A stretch of 64,000 nucleotides of DNA from Vreelandella subterranea (GCF_900111305.1 NZ_FOGS01000005.1:62001-126000); one strand, 5' to 3'. Counted from the first letter of the stretch, positions 9,922 to 21,440 are shown. A program made the numbers and translations. Notes: a model not told the origin generated them from the sequence alone.

Positions 9922-10760
9922 TGTCCACCTCCAACGGCCATTGCGGGGGCCGCGCCGTACGAGGCTGTATCGCGCGGGTCATCGCTAACCTCGTCATCCA
10001 TTGGTTCGGGCGTGGTATCCCAGTCCTCCTCGCCGTAGATCGTGGTGAGAATCTCGCTGGTGAGCTCACTAGGGTCGCCGTCGAAGACGATTTCACCCGC
10101 CCGCAGTCCGACGATGCGGTCGGCAAACTGCTTCGCCAGCGCCACATCATGGATATTGATAATCGCCGCCAGATCGCGCTCGGCACATAGCTCACGAATC
10201 AAGCGCATGATTTGACGGGAGGTTTTCGGGTCAAGGCTGGCAGTAGGCTCATCAACCAACAGCAGCTTGGGGCTTTGCAACAGGGCCCGGGAAATCCCCA
10301 CACGCTGGCGCTGACCGCCCGATAACGCATCGGCACGCTTATCGATGGCGTGGGTCAAGCCAACCCGCTCCAACAGCCGAAACGCTTCCACCACCGCTTC
10401 CTGAGGGTAGCGGCGCAGAAAGCTGCGCCAGAAACCCACGTAACCCAGCTGACCGGAGAGCACGTTTTCCATCACGGAGAGCCGGTCAACCAGCGCATAT
10501 TCCTGGAAAATCATGCCCATGGAACGCCGCGCATGGCGCAGCTTGTGGCCTGAAAGCTTGGTGAGCTCGGTGTCTTCAAGAAGAATGCTGCCCTGAGTGG
10601 GTTCTACCAGCCGGTTCACACAGCGAATCAGGGTGCTTTTACCCGCACCGGATGGCCCAATCAGCGCCATCACCTGGCCGTTGGGAAGCGTCAAGTCTAT
10701 ATCGGTCAGCGCCCGATCCCCGGTTGGGTAGCGCTTGGCGACACCACTGAGTGTCAACAT
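9918..10760 (-). CDS. phnC: Phosphonate/phosphite ABC transporter ATP-binding protein
   Basis: 280 residues from the chosen ATG. Walker [11 protein letters not shown]-loop region [20 protein letters not shown], signature LSGGQRQR, Walker [13 protein letters not shown] and the switch His (INIHDV) are all present. The C-terminal extension rich in Asp/Pro/Gly after IYGEEDW is longer than in many PhnC. I start at [11 protein letters not shown] (10760) because GAGG sits 7-8 bp upstream; an ATG at 10775 is possible but has no ribosome site. Confidence 0.92.
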   Translation of the reverse strand: MLTLSGVAKRYPTGDRALTDIDLTLPNGQVMALIGPSGAGKSTLIRCVNRLVEPTQGSILLEDTELTKLSGHKLRHARRSMGMIFQEYALVDRLSVMENVLSGQLGYVGFWRSFLRRYPQEAVVEAFRLLERVGLTHAIDKRADALSGGQRQRVGISRALLQSPKLLLVDEPTASLDPKTSRQIMRLIRELCAERDLAAIINIHDVALAKQFADRIVGLRAGEIVFDGDPSELTSEILTTIYGEEDWDTTPEPMDDEVSDDPRDTASYGAAPAMAVGGGQ

Positions 10761-10786
10761 TTTCATACCTCGCATGTAAAGCGAAA

Positions 10787-10814
10787 CGGCCAGAAAGGCG
10801 AGCCTTCCTGGCCG
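10787..10814 (-). terminator. Intraoperonic hairpin between phnD and phnC
   Basis: CGGCCAGAAAGGC (10787-10799) pairs with GCCTTCCTGGCCG (10802-10814), 13 bp with one mismatch and a tiny loop. It lies between the binding-protein gene and the ATPase gene. Such stems often cause partial termination or protect the upstream mRNA so that the binding protein is made in excess. Confidence 0.6.
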
Positions 10815-10837
10815 ATTAACAACCTACTATCCCGCGA

Positions 10838-11803
10838 TCAGTCGCAGTCGTAGGTCACCCCATTGGCATCGGCGATGGTGCGAATCACCTCCCAGTTATC
10901 CTGATAGGTGATGGGGATAAACTGGGCTTCGCCGGAGTTGGCAAATTCTTCTTCCAGGGCGGTGCCCTCCCAGTCGTAGCTGAAGAAGGCGTCCTGAATA
11001 GCCTCCGCCAGCTCGGGTGCCAGATTATGGGCCGTGCCGTAGGCAGTGGTCGGGAACGTCTGCGAGGTATAGATGATGTCGTAATCACCTTCTTCCACGA
11101 CCCCGCGCGACAGCATCCGGTTCGCCACCGAGTTGGCGATGGCCGCCGCCTCGTAGTCCTCGTTGACTACCCCTAAGATGGAGTTGTCGTGTGAACCCGA
11201 GAACGCTGTCTCAAAATCGTCCCCCGCTTCCATGCCGTACTCAGAACGCAGCAACGCTGAAGGCGCACGGAAACCCGAGTTGGAGGTCTCGGAGGTGAAG
11301 GCCAACTGGCGGCCCTGCAAGTCTTCAACGGACTCAATGCCGCTGCCCGGGTAGGTGATAATTTCCATTTCATAGCCGAAGCTACCGTCCTCGGCGGCCA
11401 TCATGGCAAAGGGACGGAAACCGCCGCAGTTGACCGCCACTGGCACGCCACCGGTGTTGAAACCGGCGACGTGCAAACGGCCCGCGCGCATGGCTTCCTG
11501 CTGGGCAGCGTTGGACTGCACCGGGAAGAACCGCACCTCTTTGCCCGTGGCGTCGCTCAAGTGATCAAGAAAGTCAGACCAGACATCGGCATAGACCGCG
11601 GGGTCTTCCACCGGCGTGTAGGCAAACACCAGCGTATCCGGGTCAACCCACTGGGACTCATCGCTGGGTACATCCGCGATCAGATCGCCGTCCGCATCCT
11701 GGTAGCGGCTGGAAAGATCCGCCTGAACCGCCACGGCGGAGAAGGCAAAGGCACTGGCAACGGCGGTGCTAATAAGGGTGCGAGGAAGAGATAACATCTG
11801 CAT
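10838..11803 (-). CDS. phnD: Phosphonate/phosphite ABC transporter substrate-binding protein
   Basis: 321 residues. Sec signal peptide with cleavage after AVAVQA (about residue 28). The mature part has the PhnD pattern: LVFAYTPVEDPAVYADVWSD, then FTSETSNSGFRAPSALLR and VANRMLSRG. First gene of phnDCEE. The ATG at 11803 has AGGTG 6 bp upstream and lies about 50 bp downstream of a tandem Pho box. Confidence 0.92.
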   Translation of the reverse strand: MQMLSLPRTLISTAVASAFAFSAVAVQADLSSRYQDADGDLIADVPSDESQWVDPDTLVFAYTPVEDPAVYADVWSDFLDHLSDATGKEVRFFPVQSNAAQQEAMRAGRLHVAGFNTGGVPVAVNCGGFRPFAMMAAEDGSFGYEMEIITYPGSGIESVEDLQGRQLAFTSETSNSGFRAPSALLRSEYGMEAGDDFETAFSGSHDNSILGVVNEDYEAAAIANSVANRMLSRGVVEEGDYDIIYTSQTFPTTAYGTAHNLAPELAEAIQDAFFSYDWEGTALEEEFANSGEAQFIPITYQDNWEVIRTIADANGVTYDCD

Positions 11804-11852
11804 AGATCACCTGATGCGTTGTTAGAAGACACAACGATATTGACGCTCTCAG

Positions 11853-11890
11853 ATGACAGGGGCGGGACATTTAGATGACCCATTGGTGAC
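11853..11890 (-). promoter_or_regulatory. Tandem Pho box upstream of phnD
   Basis: On the minus strand four GTC-cored half-sites occur at exact 11-bp steps: GTCAC (11890-11886), GTCAT (11879-11875), GTCCC (11868-11864) and a perfect CTGTCAT (11859-11853). The 7+4 spacing is that of PhoB sites. A -10-like CAATAT (11842-11837) follows about 10 bp downstream, as expected when PhoB replaces -35 recognition. Confidence 0.72.
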
Positions 11891-11913
11891 GTTTTGACGA
11901 ACGTGATGTGTCA

Positions 11914-13674
11914 CTAAGCTTTCAAGCTGGCAGCAGCATTGTAGCTGCGCCGCTCCACAAACAGGCTGTTGCCTGGGATTTTCTTGGCCTGCTTTTTTAA
12001 CTCTGAAAGCTCGGCAGCGACATCCAGGGCCTTACAGTCGGCGGTGGGAGGAATCGGCTTGACAGCAATCGAGACGCTGACGAACGGGAAAAAACTGGTT
12101 GCCCCCTGCCGGTTTTCAATGTGGATTCCACCACGCTTGCGGTCGTCCTCTTCATAAAACCCTGGGGCCATCAATTCCATATGATGCAGAATCTGCTGGC
12201 ACGCTTTTTCCCAGTGCGCCAACGGCAGCAGCAGCATGAAATCATCTCCGCCGATATGGCCGATAAAGCCACCGACGCTATCCACCTGGGCCTCCAGCAG
12301 CCGGGATAACGAAATGATCATATGATCGCCCCGGGCATAGCCGTAGGCGTCGTTAAAGGCCTTGAAATTGTCCAGGTCGACATAGGCAGCGGCCACCCCC
12401 TCACCGGCATTCAAGTAGCGCCCCAGGGTTTCATTGATCAGGATATTGCCCGGCAAGCCGGTAAGCGGGTTGGCGTGGCGCGCCTGGCGAACCTGGATAG
12501 CGGTAATTTCACGCAACAGGTCGACAATATTGCCCATGCCCAGGTAGTGGCTATTTTCGTCGACAATCACAAAGTCTTCCTGCTCGATATCGCGGCTATC
12601 CGTAAGTTGCTGACTCAATATTTCCAGCGGGGTACTGGCATTGGTGATCAATGACTTGGTATCGGCGACATCCAGCACGCAACGCTTGGCATAAAGCGCA
12701 TGGCTGTAGGGGTTAGTAAACAAGGTTAAAAACGCATTACGGCGAACCACGGCCACGGGCTTGCCGTCATCGACCACCGCCACACAGCGAAGGCTCGTTT
12801 GCTGTCGAAAGCGCTCGGCCAGCGTGAGAACAGCGCAGTCGGGGGTAACTGCGTCTATCGCCTGACAGATCGAACGGGCCGTTCGTCCAGCGTTGCTTGC
12901 CAGCGGTTTGGCGGCAGGCAGCCGCATATGCAGTTGCAGCGGCGGCTCCGTGCTGGGCCTGGCAAAATAAAACCCTTGAAGCAGGGCCAGGCCACGATCA
13001 AGCTCCCACAGACACAGGTGCTCGGCGGCGGTTTCAACGCCCTCCGCAATCAATTGGCAGTCCAGGCTTCGCGCGACATCCAGAATGGAACGCAGAAACT
13101 CGCGCTTGGCAGGCTCCTGGTCAATCCCCGAAATAAAGTGGCGATCCAGTTTGACAAAGTCCGGGCGCAGTTCCGACCAGTGTCGCAGGCTTGAGTGGCC
13201 TGCGCCGAGATCGTCCAAGGCCACCTGAAAGCCCATCTGGCGATAGTGATCCACGGCCTGGCGCATCAACTGATAGTCATGAATGGGCACATGCTCTGTC
13301 AGCTCGATCACGACACGTTCTGGAGGAAGGCCGCTTTCGCGAATGAAGCCTAGCGTCAAGCCTTCGCGAAAATCACGTTCCAGGATGGTGAGCGGCATGA
13401 CGTTCAGAAATAGCAGGCCAGGTAGCTGAAGCTCTGCAAAGCGACAGATTGCCAGGCGACGGCAAAGCAGGTCCAACTCAACCAGCAACCCTGCCTGAGT
13501 GGCGACTTCAAACAAACGCAGCGGCGAATAAAGGGGAGAATTGCGAGGCCCACGCACCAATGCCTCATACCCATAGATGGCTTGCTGGCTGGCATCCACA
13601 ATGGGCTGGAAAAGAACCTGCAGGTCTTCTGTATGAATGATGCGGTTAAGCCACTGCGCTTCTTGTGCGGTCAT
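11914..13674 (-). CDS. EAL-CBS-GGDEF protein
   Basis: 586 residues, cytosolic. The order is reversed relative to most hybrids: EAL domain first (YEALVRG, E37; DDLGAGHSS), a CBS-domain pair about 275-400, then GGDEF (residues about 410-575). The GGDEF motif reads GGDDF (475-479), replacing the usual Glu of GG(D/E)EF. CBS pairs bind adenosyl nucleotides, so it may link energy state to c-di-GMP. EAL catalysis looks plausible; cyclase activity is uncertain. Confidence 0.9.
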   Translation of the reverse strand: MTAQEAQWLNRIIHTEDLQVLFQPIVDASQQAIYGYEALVRGPRNSPLYSPLRLFEVATQAGLLVELDLLCRRLAICRFAELQLPGLLFLNVMPLTILERDFREGLTLGFIRESGLPPERVVIELTEHVPIHDYQLMRQAVDHYRQMGFQVALDDLGAGHSSLRHWSELRPDFVKLDRHFISGIDQEPAKREFLRSILDVARSLDCQLIAEGVETAAEHLCLWELDRGLALLQGFYFARPSTEPPLQLHMRLPAAKPLASNAGRTARSICQAIDAVTPDCAVLTLAERFRQQTSLRCVAVVDDGKPVAVVRRNAFLTLFTNPYSHALYAKRCVLDVADTKSLITNASTPLEILSQQLTDSRDIEQEDFVIVDENSHYLGMGNIVDLLREITAIQVRQARHANPLTGLPGNILINETLGRYLNAGEGVAAAYVDLDNFKAFNDAYGYARGDHMIISLSRLLEAQVDSVGGFIGHIGGDDFMLLLPLAHWEKACQQILHHMELMAPGFYEEDDRKRGGIHIENRQGATSFFPFVSVSIAVKPIPPTADCKALDVAAELSELKKQAKKIPGNSLFVERRSYNAAASLKA

Positions 13675-13779
13675 TGCCTGTTCGTCACATTAAATAACAA
13701 TCGGTTATCCCTAGCGTTTTTATCCATCCGCTAAGCGTGGGCCAATACCGTGACGAAATGATGACAGGCGCTATAATCC

Positions 13780-15711
13780 CTAACCCGCCGCCGGTATATC
13801 GGGCGGCGGGAAGCAGGCCTCCCCGCCACTGGCGTCCAGCTGGCGAATGTCGACCGGGCAGCCGTGTTCGTCGAGGGTCACCAGCCCGATACCGCTGGCG
13901 TTCCAAAGCCGTTCGCCAGCACTTGCACGGTCGGGGTCCCGGGGGTGAACACTCAGTTTACGGCGTTTGGTAAACCAGTTGAGCGGCGACCAGGGAGCAT
14001 ACAGCCAGCGATTGAGCCGGTCGAAGGTGTCCAGCAGCGAATCGGGAAAGGTATTTTTAACCCCGCTGGACGTGATCTGCCATAGCCTAGGCGCCTGCTT
14101 GCGGTGACGCACCACGATGTCGTAGGCAAAGGAGTAGTGCACATCCCCGGATAGAATCACGTAGTTGCCGGGGGTTTTGGAATGCTGCCAAATCTGTAGC
14201 AGCACGTTTGCAGCCCCGCGATGCGCCATCCAGTTTTCGGCGTCGACCATCAGCGGTTTGCCAGCCAGGGTAAACAGCTTCTGGATGCCTTCGATCAGCT
14301 TGACGCCGAACATCGGCGCGGGAGAAATGATCACCGCACTGGGCGCTCCGATCAACGCCTGCTGCATTTCGATCAGCGCCTCCCAATCCATCAATCCGGA
14401 AGGGCGCTGCGGGTGCCGCTCGTTATGCCAGCGGCGCGTACGGGTGTCCAGCACGATCAATGGCGGTTCGCCGGCGACCTGAAACGCCCAACCCTGGAAC
14501 GCCAGCAGGCGGTCGATCAGCCCATCCTGGGCCACGTTGGCGAGATAGCCGTTACCATCCACCGACTCGAGCATCGCCGCGGCCTCGTCAACCAGCGGGT
14601 TGAGGTTTTCCGGCGCGTTGCCCCATCCCTGACAAAGCAGGTAAGCGATCAGCGCGTTGCCGATAATCTGCTTCGAGAACGGGTGGCCATAGGCACTGCG
14701 CTCCCACTCGGCGGTCAGGTTCCAGTCGTCCGTCACATCATGATCGTCGAAGATCATCAGACTGGGCAAATGCGCCATGGCGCGCGCGCACTGGGGCAAT
14801 CCCGCCACAAACGCCTCAATCACGGCCTGCTCCTGCTGATAGAGCGCGGCGTCCTTGTCACCCAGTGGTGGCTGAGTGGGCGCAATGACCTGCCATGCCA
14901 CGGGCGACCACACCAGGCAATACATGGCCAGCATTTCGCCCAGCGTCATCAGGTGATTCTGCGCATTGGCCGAGGTAAAGACGGGCTTTTTCACGCCGCC
15001 AAAAAAGCGTTCGCGTAGCGCCACGTTGCTGGTGGTATCCGGTAGCAACTGGCTGCGCTGGTAGTAGCTGTCCGGGGACGCATAGAGCGCCTGGCTGTCG
15101 CTGATGGTCGCCCCTTCCAGATACTCGTCGACCAGCCCCAGGCGTTCCGTCAGGGCATGAATCGCCCGCAGCATCGGCCCTGCCACGTCATCCACATACA
15201 CCTGGTCGCCGGTCATCAGCAACCACGCGGGCCATTCACCTGGCGCCGCCTGACGCTCGCCCAACCACTGGTCGGCACGCACCAGGCCGTCGGCGCTGTC
15301 ATGGTGGGGCTTGCGGCAGGAGCCGTGCATCAGGCGATGATGCCGCGAGGCGATCACACAACCCGGATAGTCCCGGTCGTCGTAGCATAACCACGGCGCC
15401 CATTCGGGAAGCGACAGGTAACCGCCATCGCGCTGCTGTACCTTCAAGTCATAGGCAATACGCTCATCCCGGGGCAAAGGGCTCGCCAAGGGCACGTCGA
15501 TCAAATGGATAAACGCATGCTGCCCGACCGGCAGGCATTGCTGGTAAGCCGCGAGCGGATACGTCTGCGCTTGCGGCTCTCCGGGTTGCAGCACCAGGGA
15601 CATGGTGAGCGGCCGCGACGTCAGGCACCACATCACCCAGCGTGATGGGGTGATACGGCGCAGAATGGGGCCAACCAGTACATCCGGGAGGGCTGCCGCG
15701 GGGTGGCTCAT
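13780..15711 (-). CDS. PhoD-like metallophosphatase family protein
   Basis: 643 residues. Metal-binding signatures of the PhoD-like fold: HGSCRKPHHD, LLMTGDQVYVDD, MIFDDHDVTDDWN and VILSGDVHYSF. No signal peptide is evident, unlike secreted PhoD. Relatives are annotated as alkaline phosphatase D-like phosphodiesterases, some acting on phospholipid or teichoic-acid-like substrates. I looked for a Pho box upstream and did not find one with correct spacing. Confidence 0.85.
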   Translation of the reverse strand: MSHPAAALPDVLVGPILRRITPSRWVMWCLTSRPLTMSLVLQPGEPQAQTYPLAAYQQCLPVGQHAFIHLIDVPLASPLPRDERIAYDLKVQQRDGGYLSLPEWAPWLCYDDRDYPGCVIASRHHRLMHGSCRKPHHDSADGLVRADQWLGERQAAPGEWPAWLLMTGDQVYVDDVAGPMLRAIHALTERLGLVDEYLEGATISDSQALYASPDSYYQRSQLLPDTTSNVALRERFFGGVKKPVFTSANAQNHLMTLGEMLAMYCLVWSPVAWQVIAPTQPPLGDKDAALYQQEQAVIEAFVAGLPQCARAMAHLPSLMIFDDHDVTDDWNLTAEWERSAYGHPFSKQIIGNALIAYLLCQGWGNAPENLNPLVDEAAAMLESVDGNGYLANVAQDGLIDRLLAFQGWAFQVAGEPPLIVLDTRTRRWHNERHPQRPSGLMDWEALIEMQQALIGAPSAVIISPAPMFGVKLIEGIQKLFTLAGKPLMVDAENWMAHRGAANVLLQIWQHSKTPGNYVILSGDVHYSFAYDIVVRHRKQAPRLWQITSSGVKNTFPDSLLDTFDRLNRWLYAPWSPLNWFTKRRKLSVHPRDPDRASAGERLWNASGIGLVTLDEHGCPVDIRQLDASGGEACFPPPDIPAAG

Positions 15712-15749
15712 TGATCGCTCCTTGCCTGTTCGGTGTTCGTAACGCGTTT

Positions 15750-15875
15750 TCAGCGGCTATCCGGGCGGGGCACCACAACAACGGGCAGCGTGAGCTTGGT
15801 GACATAGTAGTCGGCGTCAACAGAGACGGCCTCTTCCATATCAGCGATAAGCGTGTTACCAAAAGCCGTCGTCAT
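15750..15875 (-). CDS. Possible 41-residue small protein
   Basis: ATG at 15875-15873, stop at 15752-15750. Translation begins MTTAFGNTLIADMEEAV and contains an evenly coded segment with a Val-rich end. It fills the gap between the PhoD-like gene and the divergent DUF1853 gene. Only a poorly placed G-run is upstream, so it may be spurious. Confidence 0.3.
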   Translation of the reverse strand: MTTAFGNTLIADMEEAVSVDADYYVTKLTLPVVVVPRPDSR

Positions 15876-15895
15876 TACGCTTTATAACCCCCCGC

Positions 15896-16951
15896 ATGCC
15901 CTGGGAATTCCACCATGATCAGCCATCGCCTGACCGCCAGACTACGCGGGCCGGAGAACAACGCTTGAAACCGCCCGATTACCTGGAAGGTGTGGCATCG
16001 ACACATCAAGACGCCTTATTGCGTGACCTCGCCTGGCTGGTCGTGACACCGGATATCGTGGCGTTCCCGCCATCCAGCCCATTTTCAGGCCGCCCCAGTC
16101 AGGCCGAGCTGGGGTTAACTGGCGCCCTGGAAACCTGGTTGAATGGCTTGGCGATACCGGAGCTGGCCCGCAATAGTCGTCAAGCTAGCCGAATGGGGCA
16201 CTATCACGAACAGCTATGGCACTGGCTGCTGGACCGCGCGCCCAATACGCGCCTGCTGGCCCATAACGTGCGTATTACCCGCAAGCGCATTACCCTGGGC
16301 GAGCTGGACATGCTCTACCGCAGGCGGGATTACCCGGCACCGGTGCACCTGGAAGTGGCGATCAAGTTTTATCTGGGCTTGCCCGAAGGGCCTGGCGACG
16401 CCACCAGCCAGAGCCGCTGGATAGGCCCGGGCGGTCTCGACAGCCTGGCACTGAAATACCGCCATTTGCAGCGCCATCAGTTGCCACTGTCTTCCACAAT
16501 ACCCGCGCTGGAAACACTCGGCCACTGGCTGGCCCCTCGGGATACAGGGCATATGGAGGCGGATCTTGGCGGGCAGCTAACCCAGCGGATGGCCATGCCG
16601 GGCGTGCTGTTTTATCCATGGCACGCGCCCATGCCATCGCCGGAGGGTGCCACCGCTTCACACCGCAGAGGACGCTGGTGCCACGTTAGCGACTGGCCAG
16701 CGCTTGCCGCTACCCTACCCGCTGATCTTCTGGTGGCCTGGCTCGAAAAACCGCACTGGTTGGCGCCGCCAACGTTTGACGCCTTCAAACCAGCGTCACA
16801 ATCACTGATGCCGCTATTGGCGATGGCCCGGCATCAGCCGCAGCAGGTCATGATATACCTGCCGTCGACCCAGCGCTGCGAGCGGCTGTTTATCGTGCCC
16901 GACAACTGGCCGCGCCAGGTGCCTTTGCCACCGCGTTTGCAAGCGCATTAA
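15896..16951 (+). CDS. DUF1853 family protein
   Basis: 351 residues, soluble. The [12 protein letters not shown] opening and the GELDMLYR...[11 protein letters not shown] core match DUF1853. The core E..D..x(n)ExAxK pattern resembles a PD-(D/E)XK nuclease-like fold, but that is inference. The start is uncertain because there is no strong ribosome site. Its stop overlaps the convergent proB stop by 4 bp. Confidence 0.78.
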   Translation: MPWEFHHDQPSPDRQTTRAGEQRLKPPDYLEGVASTHQDALLRDLAWLVVTPDIVAFPPSSPFSGRPSQAELGLTGALETWLNGLAIPELARNSRQASRMGHYHEQLWHWLLDRAPNTRLLAHNVRITRKRITLGELDMLYRRRDYPAPVHLEVAIKFYLGLPEGPGDATSQSRWIGPGGLDSLALKYRHLQRHQLPLSSTIPALETLGHWLAPRDTGHMEADLGGQLTQRMAMPGVLFYPWHAPMPSPEGATASHRRGRWCHVSDWPALAATLPADLLVAWLEKPHWLAPPTFDAFKPASQSLMPLLAMARHQPQQVMIYLPSTQRCERLFIVPDNWPRQVPLPPRLQAH

Positions 16952-18087
16952 ACCACCACCAGATTATCCCGGTGAATCAACTCGTGAGCCTCCACGTAGC
17001 CAAGGATGGCTTCAATTTGATGGCTTGGCTTGCCCGCTAGCTGGCGGGCTTCATCGGCACCGTAGTTGACCAATCCTTTCGCCACGGTCGTGCCCTGTTC
17101 ATCGACACAGGCCACCATATCGCCGCGCTTGAAGCTGCCCTGGACGGTGCGCACGCCAACGGCCAGCAGGCTGGAGCCTTTATCGCGCAGTACCTTGACC
17201 GCACCAGGGTCCAGCACCAGGGTGCCACGCACCTGAAGTTGCCCTGCCAGCCAGCGTTTACGCGCCGCGATGGGGGCTTGCTCCGGTCGCAGCAGCGTGC
17301 CCAGCACCTCGCCCGCCATGACCCGGGTGATGACATCGGGCTGCCGACCACTGGCGATCACCGTGACCGCACCGGAACGGGCCGCCAATTGAGCGGCGCG
17401 CACCTTGGTGGTCATGCCGCCCCGCCCCAGCGACCCGCCGCTACCGGCAACGGCCGCCAGGCGCGGGTCATCGGCCCGGGCCTCGCCAATCAGCTGTGCG
17501 TCCGGGACGTGGCGAGGATCCGCATCGAACAGGCCTTCCTGGTCAGTCAGCAGCAGCAGGGCGTCGGCTTCGAGCAGGTTGGCGACCAGGGCGCCCAGGG
17601 TGTCGTTATCGCCAAAGCGAATCTCATCGGTGACCACGGTGTCGTTTTCGTTGACCACCGGGACGACGCGCATTTCCACCAGGGTGCGCAATGCGGATAG
17701 CGCGTTAAGGTAGCGCTTGCGGTTGGAAAGGTCGTCGTGGGTCAGCAGGATCTGCGCGGTCAGCACACCGTGGCGGGCGAAGTGCTGCTCGTAACACTGG
17801 GTCAGGCCGTTTTGCCCCACCGCCGCCGCGGCCTGGAGTTCGTGCACCGCGCTGGGGCGGGCCTGCCAGCCCAGACGCACCATGCCAGCAGCAACTGCAC
17901 CCGACGACACCAGGACGACCTCGATGCCCCGCTGGTGCAGGGCCGCCACTTGATCGACCCAGCGGCCAATCGCCACTTCATCCAGGCCACGACCGTCATT
18001 GGTCAGCAGCGCGCTGCCCAGCTTGACCACGACGCGGCGAGCCCTGCTCAACGCCGCTCTACCCAGCACCGACTCATTGCTTGCCAC
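16948..18087 (-). CDS. proB: Glutamate 5-kinase
   Basis: 379 residues, first step of proline synthesis (also used for osmolyte production). The amino-acid-kinase domain starts [13 protein letters not shown], with [10 protein letters not shown] and [20 protein letters not shown]-terminal PUA domain (about 280-375) is present as in E. coli ProB. It lies 40 bp after obgE on the same strand, an order common in Gammaproteobacteria. Confidence 0.96.
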   Translation of the reverse strand: MASNESVLGRAALSRARRVVVKLGSALLTNDGRGLDEVAIGRWVDQVAALHQRGIEVVLVSSGAVAAGMVRLGWQARPSAVHELQAAAAVGQNGLTQCYEQHFARHGVLTAQILLTHDDLSNRKRYLNALSALRTLVEMRVVPVVNENDTVVTDEIRFGDNDTLGALVANLLEADALLLLTDQEGLFDADPRHVPDAQLIGEARADDPRLAAVAGSGGSLGRGGMTTKVRAAQLAARSGAVTVIASGRQPDVITRVMAGEVLGTLLRPEQAPIAARKRWLAGQLQVRGTLVLDPGAVKVLRDKGSSLLAVGVRTVQGSFKRGDMVACVDEQGTTVAKGLVNYGADEARQLAGKPSHQIEAILGYVEAHELIHRDNLVVV

Positions 18088-18127
18088 GTCGCTCTCCTCC
18101 CTTTTGGCACCCTTGCGCCTTTAGCCC

Positions 18128-19348
<1,221 letters not shown>

Positions 19349-19394
19349 TCACCCGACCTTTGCTTCATGCGTTCAGCAAAAGGGGTTAACAGAC

Positions 19395-19425
19395 AAAAAA
19401 GCCCCGCCATGGCGGGGCTTTTTCT
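19395..19425 (-). terminator. Rho-independent terminator after rplU-rpmA
   Basis: GCCCCGCC/GGCGGGGC stem with A-run and T-run on either side (bidirectional form), in the gap between rpmA and obgE. It should end the ribosomal-protein transcript. Confidence 0.85.
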
Positions 19426-19452
19426 CGCAAATGCGAGCGCAGCGTTAGCCGT

Positions 19453-19710
19453 TTACTCGGAAACGATGCTAACGAACTTGCGGTTGTGCGGACCCTTGGT
19501 CTCGAACTTCACATAGCCTTCGTTAAGAGCGAAGAGCGTGTGGTCACGCCCCAGGCCAACGCCGGTGCCCGCGTGGAAACGCGTGCCGCGCTGACGAACG
19601 ATGATGCTGCCGGCGCTCGCTGCCTGGCCACCAAAGAGTTTCACACCTAAGCGTTTGGACTCGGAATCGCGACCGTTACGCGTGGAGCCGGCTGCCTTTT
19701 TATGTGCCAT
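19453..19710 (-). CDS. rpmA: 50S ribosomal protein L27
   Basis: 85 residues; [20 protein letters not shown] at the start, then [23 protein letters not shown], is diagnostic of bL27. Full length, no N-terminal cleavage extension. It follows rplU by 31 bp. Confidence 0.98.
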   Translation of the reverse strand: MAHKKAAGSTRNGRDSESKRLGVKLFGGQAASAGSIIVRQRGTRFHAGTGVGLGRDHTLFALNEGYVKFETKGPHNRKFVSIVSE

Positions 19711-19741
19711 TGCAAAATCCTCCTGAAAGGGAATTGGCCGC

Positions 19742-20053
19742 TTACGCGGAAATTCCGGTAATTTTGACTTCAGTAAACCACTGGCGGTGGCCCTGGCGCT
19801 TCATGCTGTGCTTGCGGCGACGGAACTTGATGATCGTCACCTTATCACCGCGGCCGTGGGAAACCACCTCGGCAGACACTTTTGCACCGCCAACCAGCGG
19901 TGCACCGACATTGACGTCGTCACCGTCGGCTACCAGCAGCACTTGGTCAAACTCGATCGTCTCGCCAGTGGCGACTTCGATCTTTTCAAGCTTGAGGGTC
20001 TGGCCTTCCTGAACGCGGTACTGCTTGCCACCGCTTTTAATAACTGCGTACAT
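19742..20053 (-). CDS. rplU: 50S ribosomal protein L21
   Basis: 103 residues; [18 protein letters not shown] and the C-terminal [14 protein letters not shown] are typical of bL21. First gene of rplU-rpmA, behind a strong sigma-70 promoter. Confidence 0.98.
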   Translation of the reverse strand: MYAVIKSGGKQYRVQEGQTLKLEKIEVATGETIEFDQVLLVADGDDVNVGAPLVGGAKVSAEVVSHGRGDKVTIIKFRRRKHSMKRQGHRQWFTEVKITGISA

Positions 20054-20189
20054 GTCTCTCTCCGGACGTCAATATTGCCGCTTTGATCACCGAAAACGGC
20101 GCTCATCAAAAATCGCTCTTGTCGACCTGCGGCGAGTGGCGCCCCTTTTGGCAGCCATCTGACAGGGAGCATGATGAGTGGGTCGCGGA

Positions 20190-20218
20190 TTATAACGATG
20201 ATTGCGTTTTGCTACAAG
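20190..20218 (-). promoter_or_regulatory. Sigma-70 promoter of rplU-rpmA
   Basis: Minus strand: TTGTAG (20218-20213), 17-bp spacer, perfect TATAAT (20195-20190). It lies about 137 bp upstream of rplU, giving a 5' leader of roughly 130 nt. Confidence 0.8.
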
Positions 20219-20349
20219 GCCTATTGCGCCATTACAGATGATAGGGTATCACACACCCGCAGGCGCCTTGACGCCTAACGGACAGCCCCATAGCATGGCT
20301 TCAATTTAACGCGGCATATGCCGCCTCCATCTGCCGCGACGAACACTCC

Positions 20350-21354
20350 ATGACCGCTAACGTCTCATCAGTCCAGCCTGCCAGCTCCACGCCCTCACCG
20401 CTGCACGCCGTGGTGGCGGATGACTTCGATGCCGTTAACCGGACCATCGTCGCCCAGCTCAATTCCAAGGTGCCGCTGGTCGAAACCATCGGCCAGTACA
20501 TCACCGAGAGTGGCGGCAAGCGCCTGCGGCCACTGCTGGCGTTGCTGGCGGCACGTTCGCTGGGTTACACCGGCGACAAGCATATCCCCCTGGCTACGCT
20601 GATCGAGTTCATGCATACCTCCACGCTGCTGCACGACGACGTGGTCGATGAATCGCACATGCGCCGGGGCAAGAAAACCGCCAACGACGCCTGGGGCAAT
20701 GCGCCATCAGTCCTGGTTGGCGACTTCCTCTATGCACGCTCGTTTCAGATGATGGTCGACGTCGGCTCGATGCGCATCATGGCGATTCTGTCCGGTGCCA
20801 CCTGCGTCATCGCCGAAGGCGAAGTTCAGCAGTTGACCAATATCGGCAATCCCAGTGTTTCAGAAGACGACTACTTCGAGACGATTCTCGGCAAGACGGC
20901 CATGCTCTTCGAAGCCGCTTCCCACAGCGGCGCGGTGCTTGCTGAAGCCACCCCCGAACAGGAACAGGCGCTGCAACTCTACGGGCGTTATCTGGGATTG
21001 GCGTTTCAGTTGATCGATGACCTGCTGGATTACCAGGGCGACGCCGAGGCCATGGGCAAGAATGTCGGCGACGACCTGGCCGAAGGCAAACCGACCCTGC
21101 CGCTGATCCATGCCATGGAACAAGGCACCCCCGAACAGGCCAAGCTGATTCGCCAGGTCATTCGCGATGGTGGGCTTGAGCAACTTAACGCGGTGCTCGA
21201 CATTGTTCACGCCACCGGCGCGCTGACTTACACCCGGGCGCGGGCCGAGGAAATGGCCGATAAAGCACTTTCCCAGCTTGACGCTCTGCCTCCCAGCCCC
21301 TACCGGGACACGATGGCAGAGCTCGCTCGCCTGGCGGTTGACCGACAAACATAA
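20350..21354 (+). CDS. ispB: Octaprenyl diphosphate synthase
   Basis: 334 residues. Trans-prenyltransferase with first Asp-rich motif LLHDDVVDESHMRRG and second QLIDDLLDYQGD. It makes the long isoprenoid side chain of ubiquinone. Divergent from rplU, the standard gammaproteobacterial arrangement. The exact chain length (C40 or C45) cannot be read from the sequence. Confidence 0.96.
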   Translation: MTANVSSVQPASSTPSPLHAVVADDFDAVNRTIVAQLNSKVPLVETIGQYITESGGKRLRPLLALLAARSLGYTGDKHIPLATLIEFMHTSTLLHDDVVDESHMRRGKKTANDAWGNAPSVLVGDFLYARSFQMMVDVGSMRIMAILSGATCVIAEGEVQQLTNIGNPSVSEDDYFETILGKTAMLFEAASHSGAVLAEATPEQEQALQLYGRYLGLAFQLIDDLLDYQGDAEAMGKNVGDDLAEGKPTLPLIHAMEQGTPEQAKLIRQVIRDGGLEQLNAVLDIVHATGALTYTRARAEEMADKALSQLDALPPSPYRDTMAELARLAVDRQT

Positions 21355-21378
21355 TTGCGTTTTCAGCCCTGGCAAGAC

Positions 21379-21407
21379 TTGAAAAAAACCGCCTGACTAC
21401 GTATTAT
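21379..21407 (+). promoter_or_regulatory. Promoter of tRNA-Pro
   Basis: TTGAAA (21379-21384), 17-bp spacer, TATTAT (21402-21407), then a C-rich discriminator as in stable-RNA promoters. Confidence 0.8.
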
Positions 21408-21440
21408 GCCCCTCCGTTGTCGCACCATGCGGCAAAAAAT

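Noticed and set aside
15712..15895. Possible Pho box upstream of the PhoD-like gene
   Set aside because: Only one GTCA-like half-site is present and no neighbours at 11-bp spacing.
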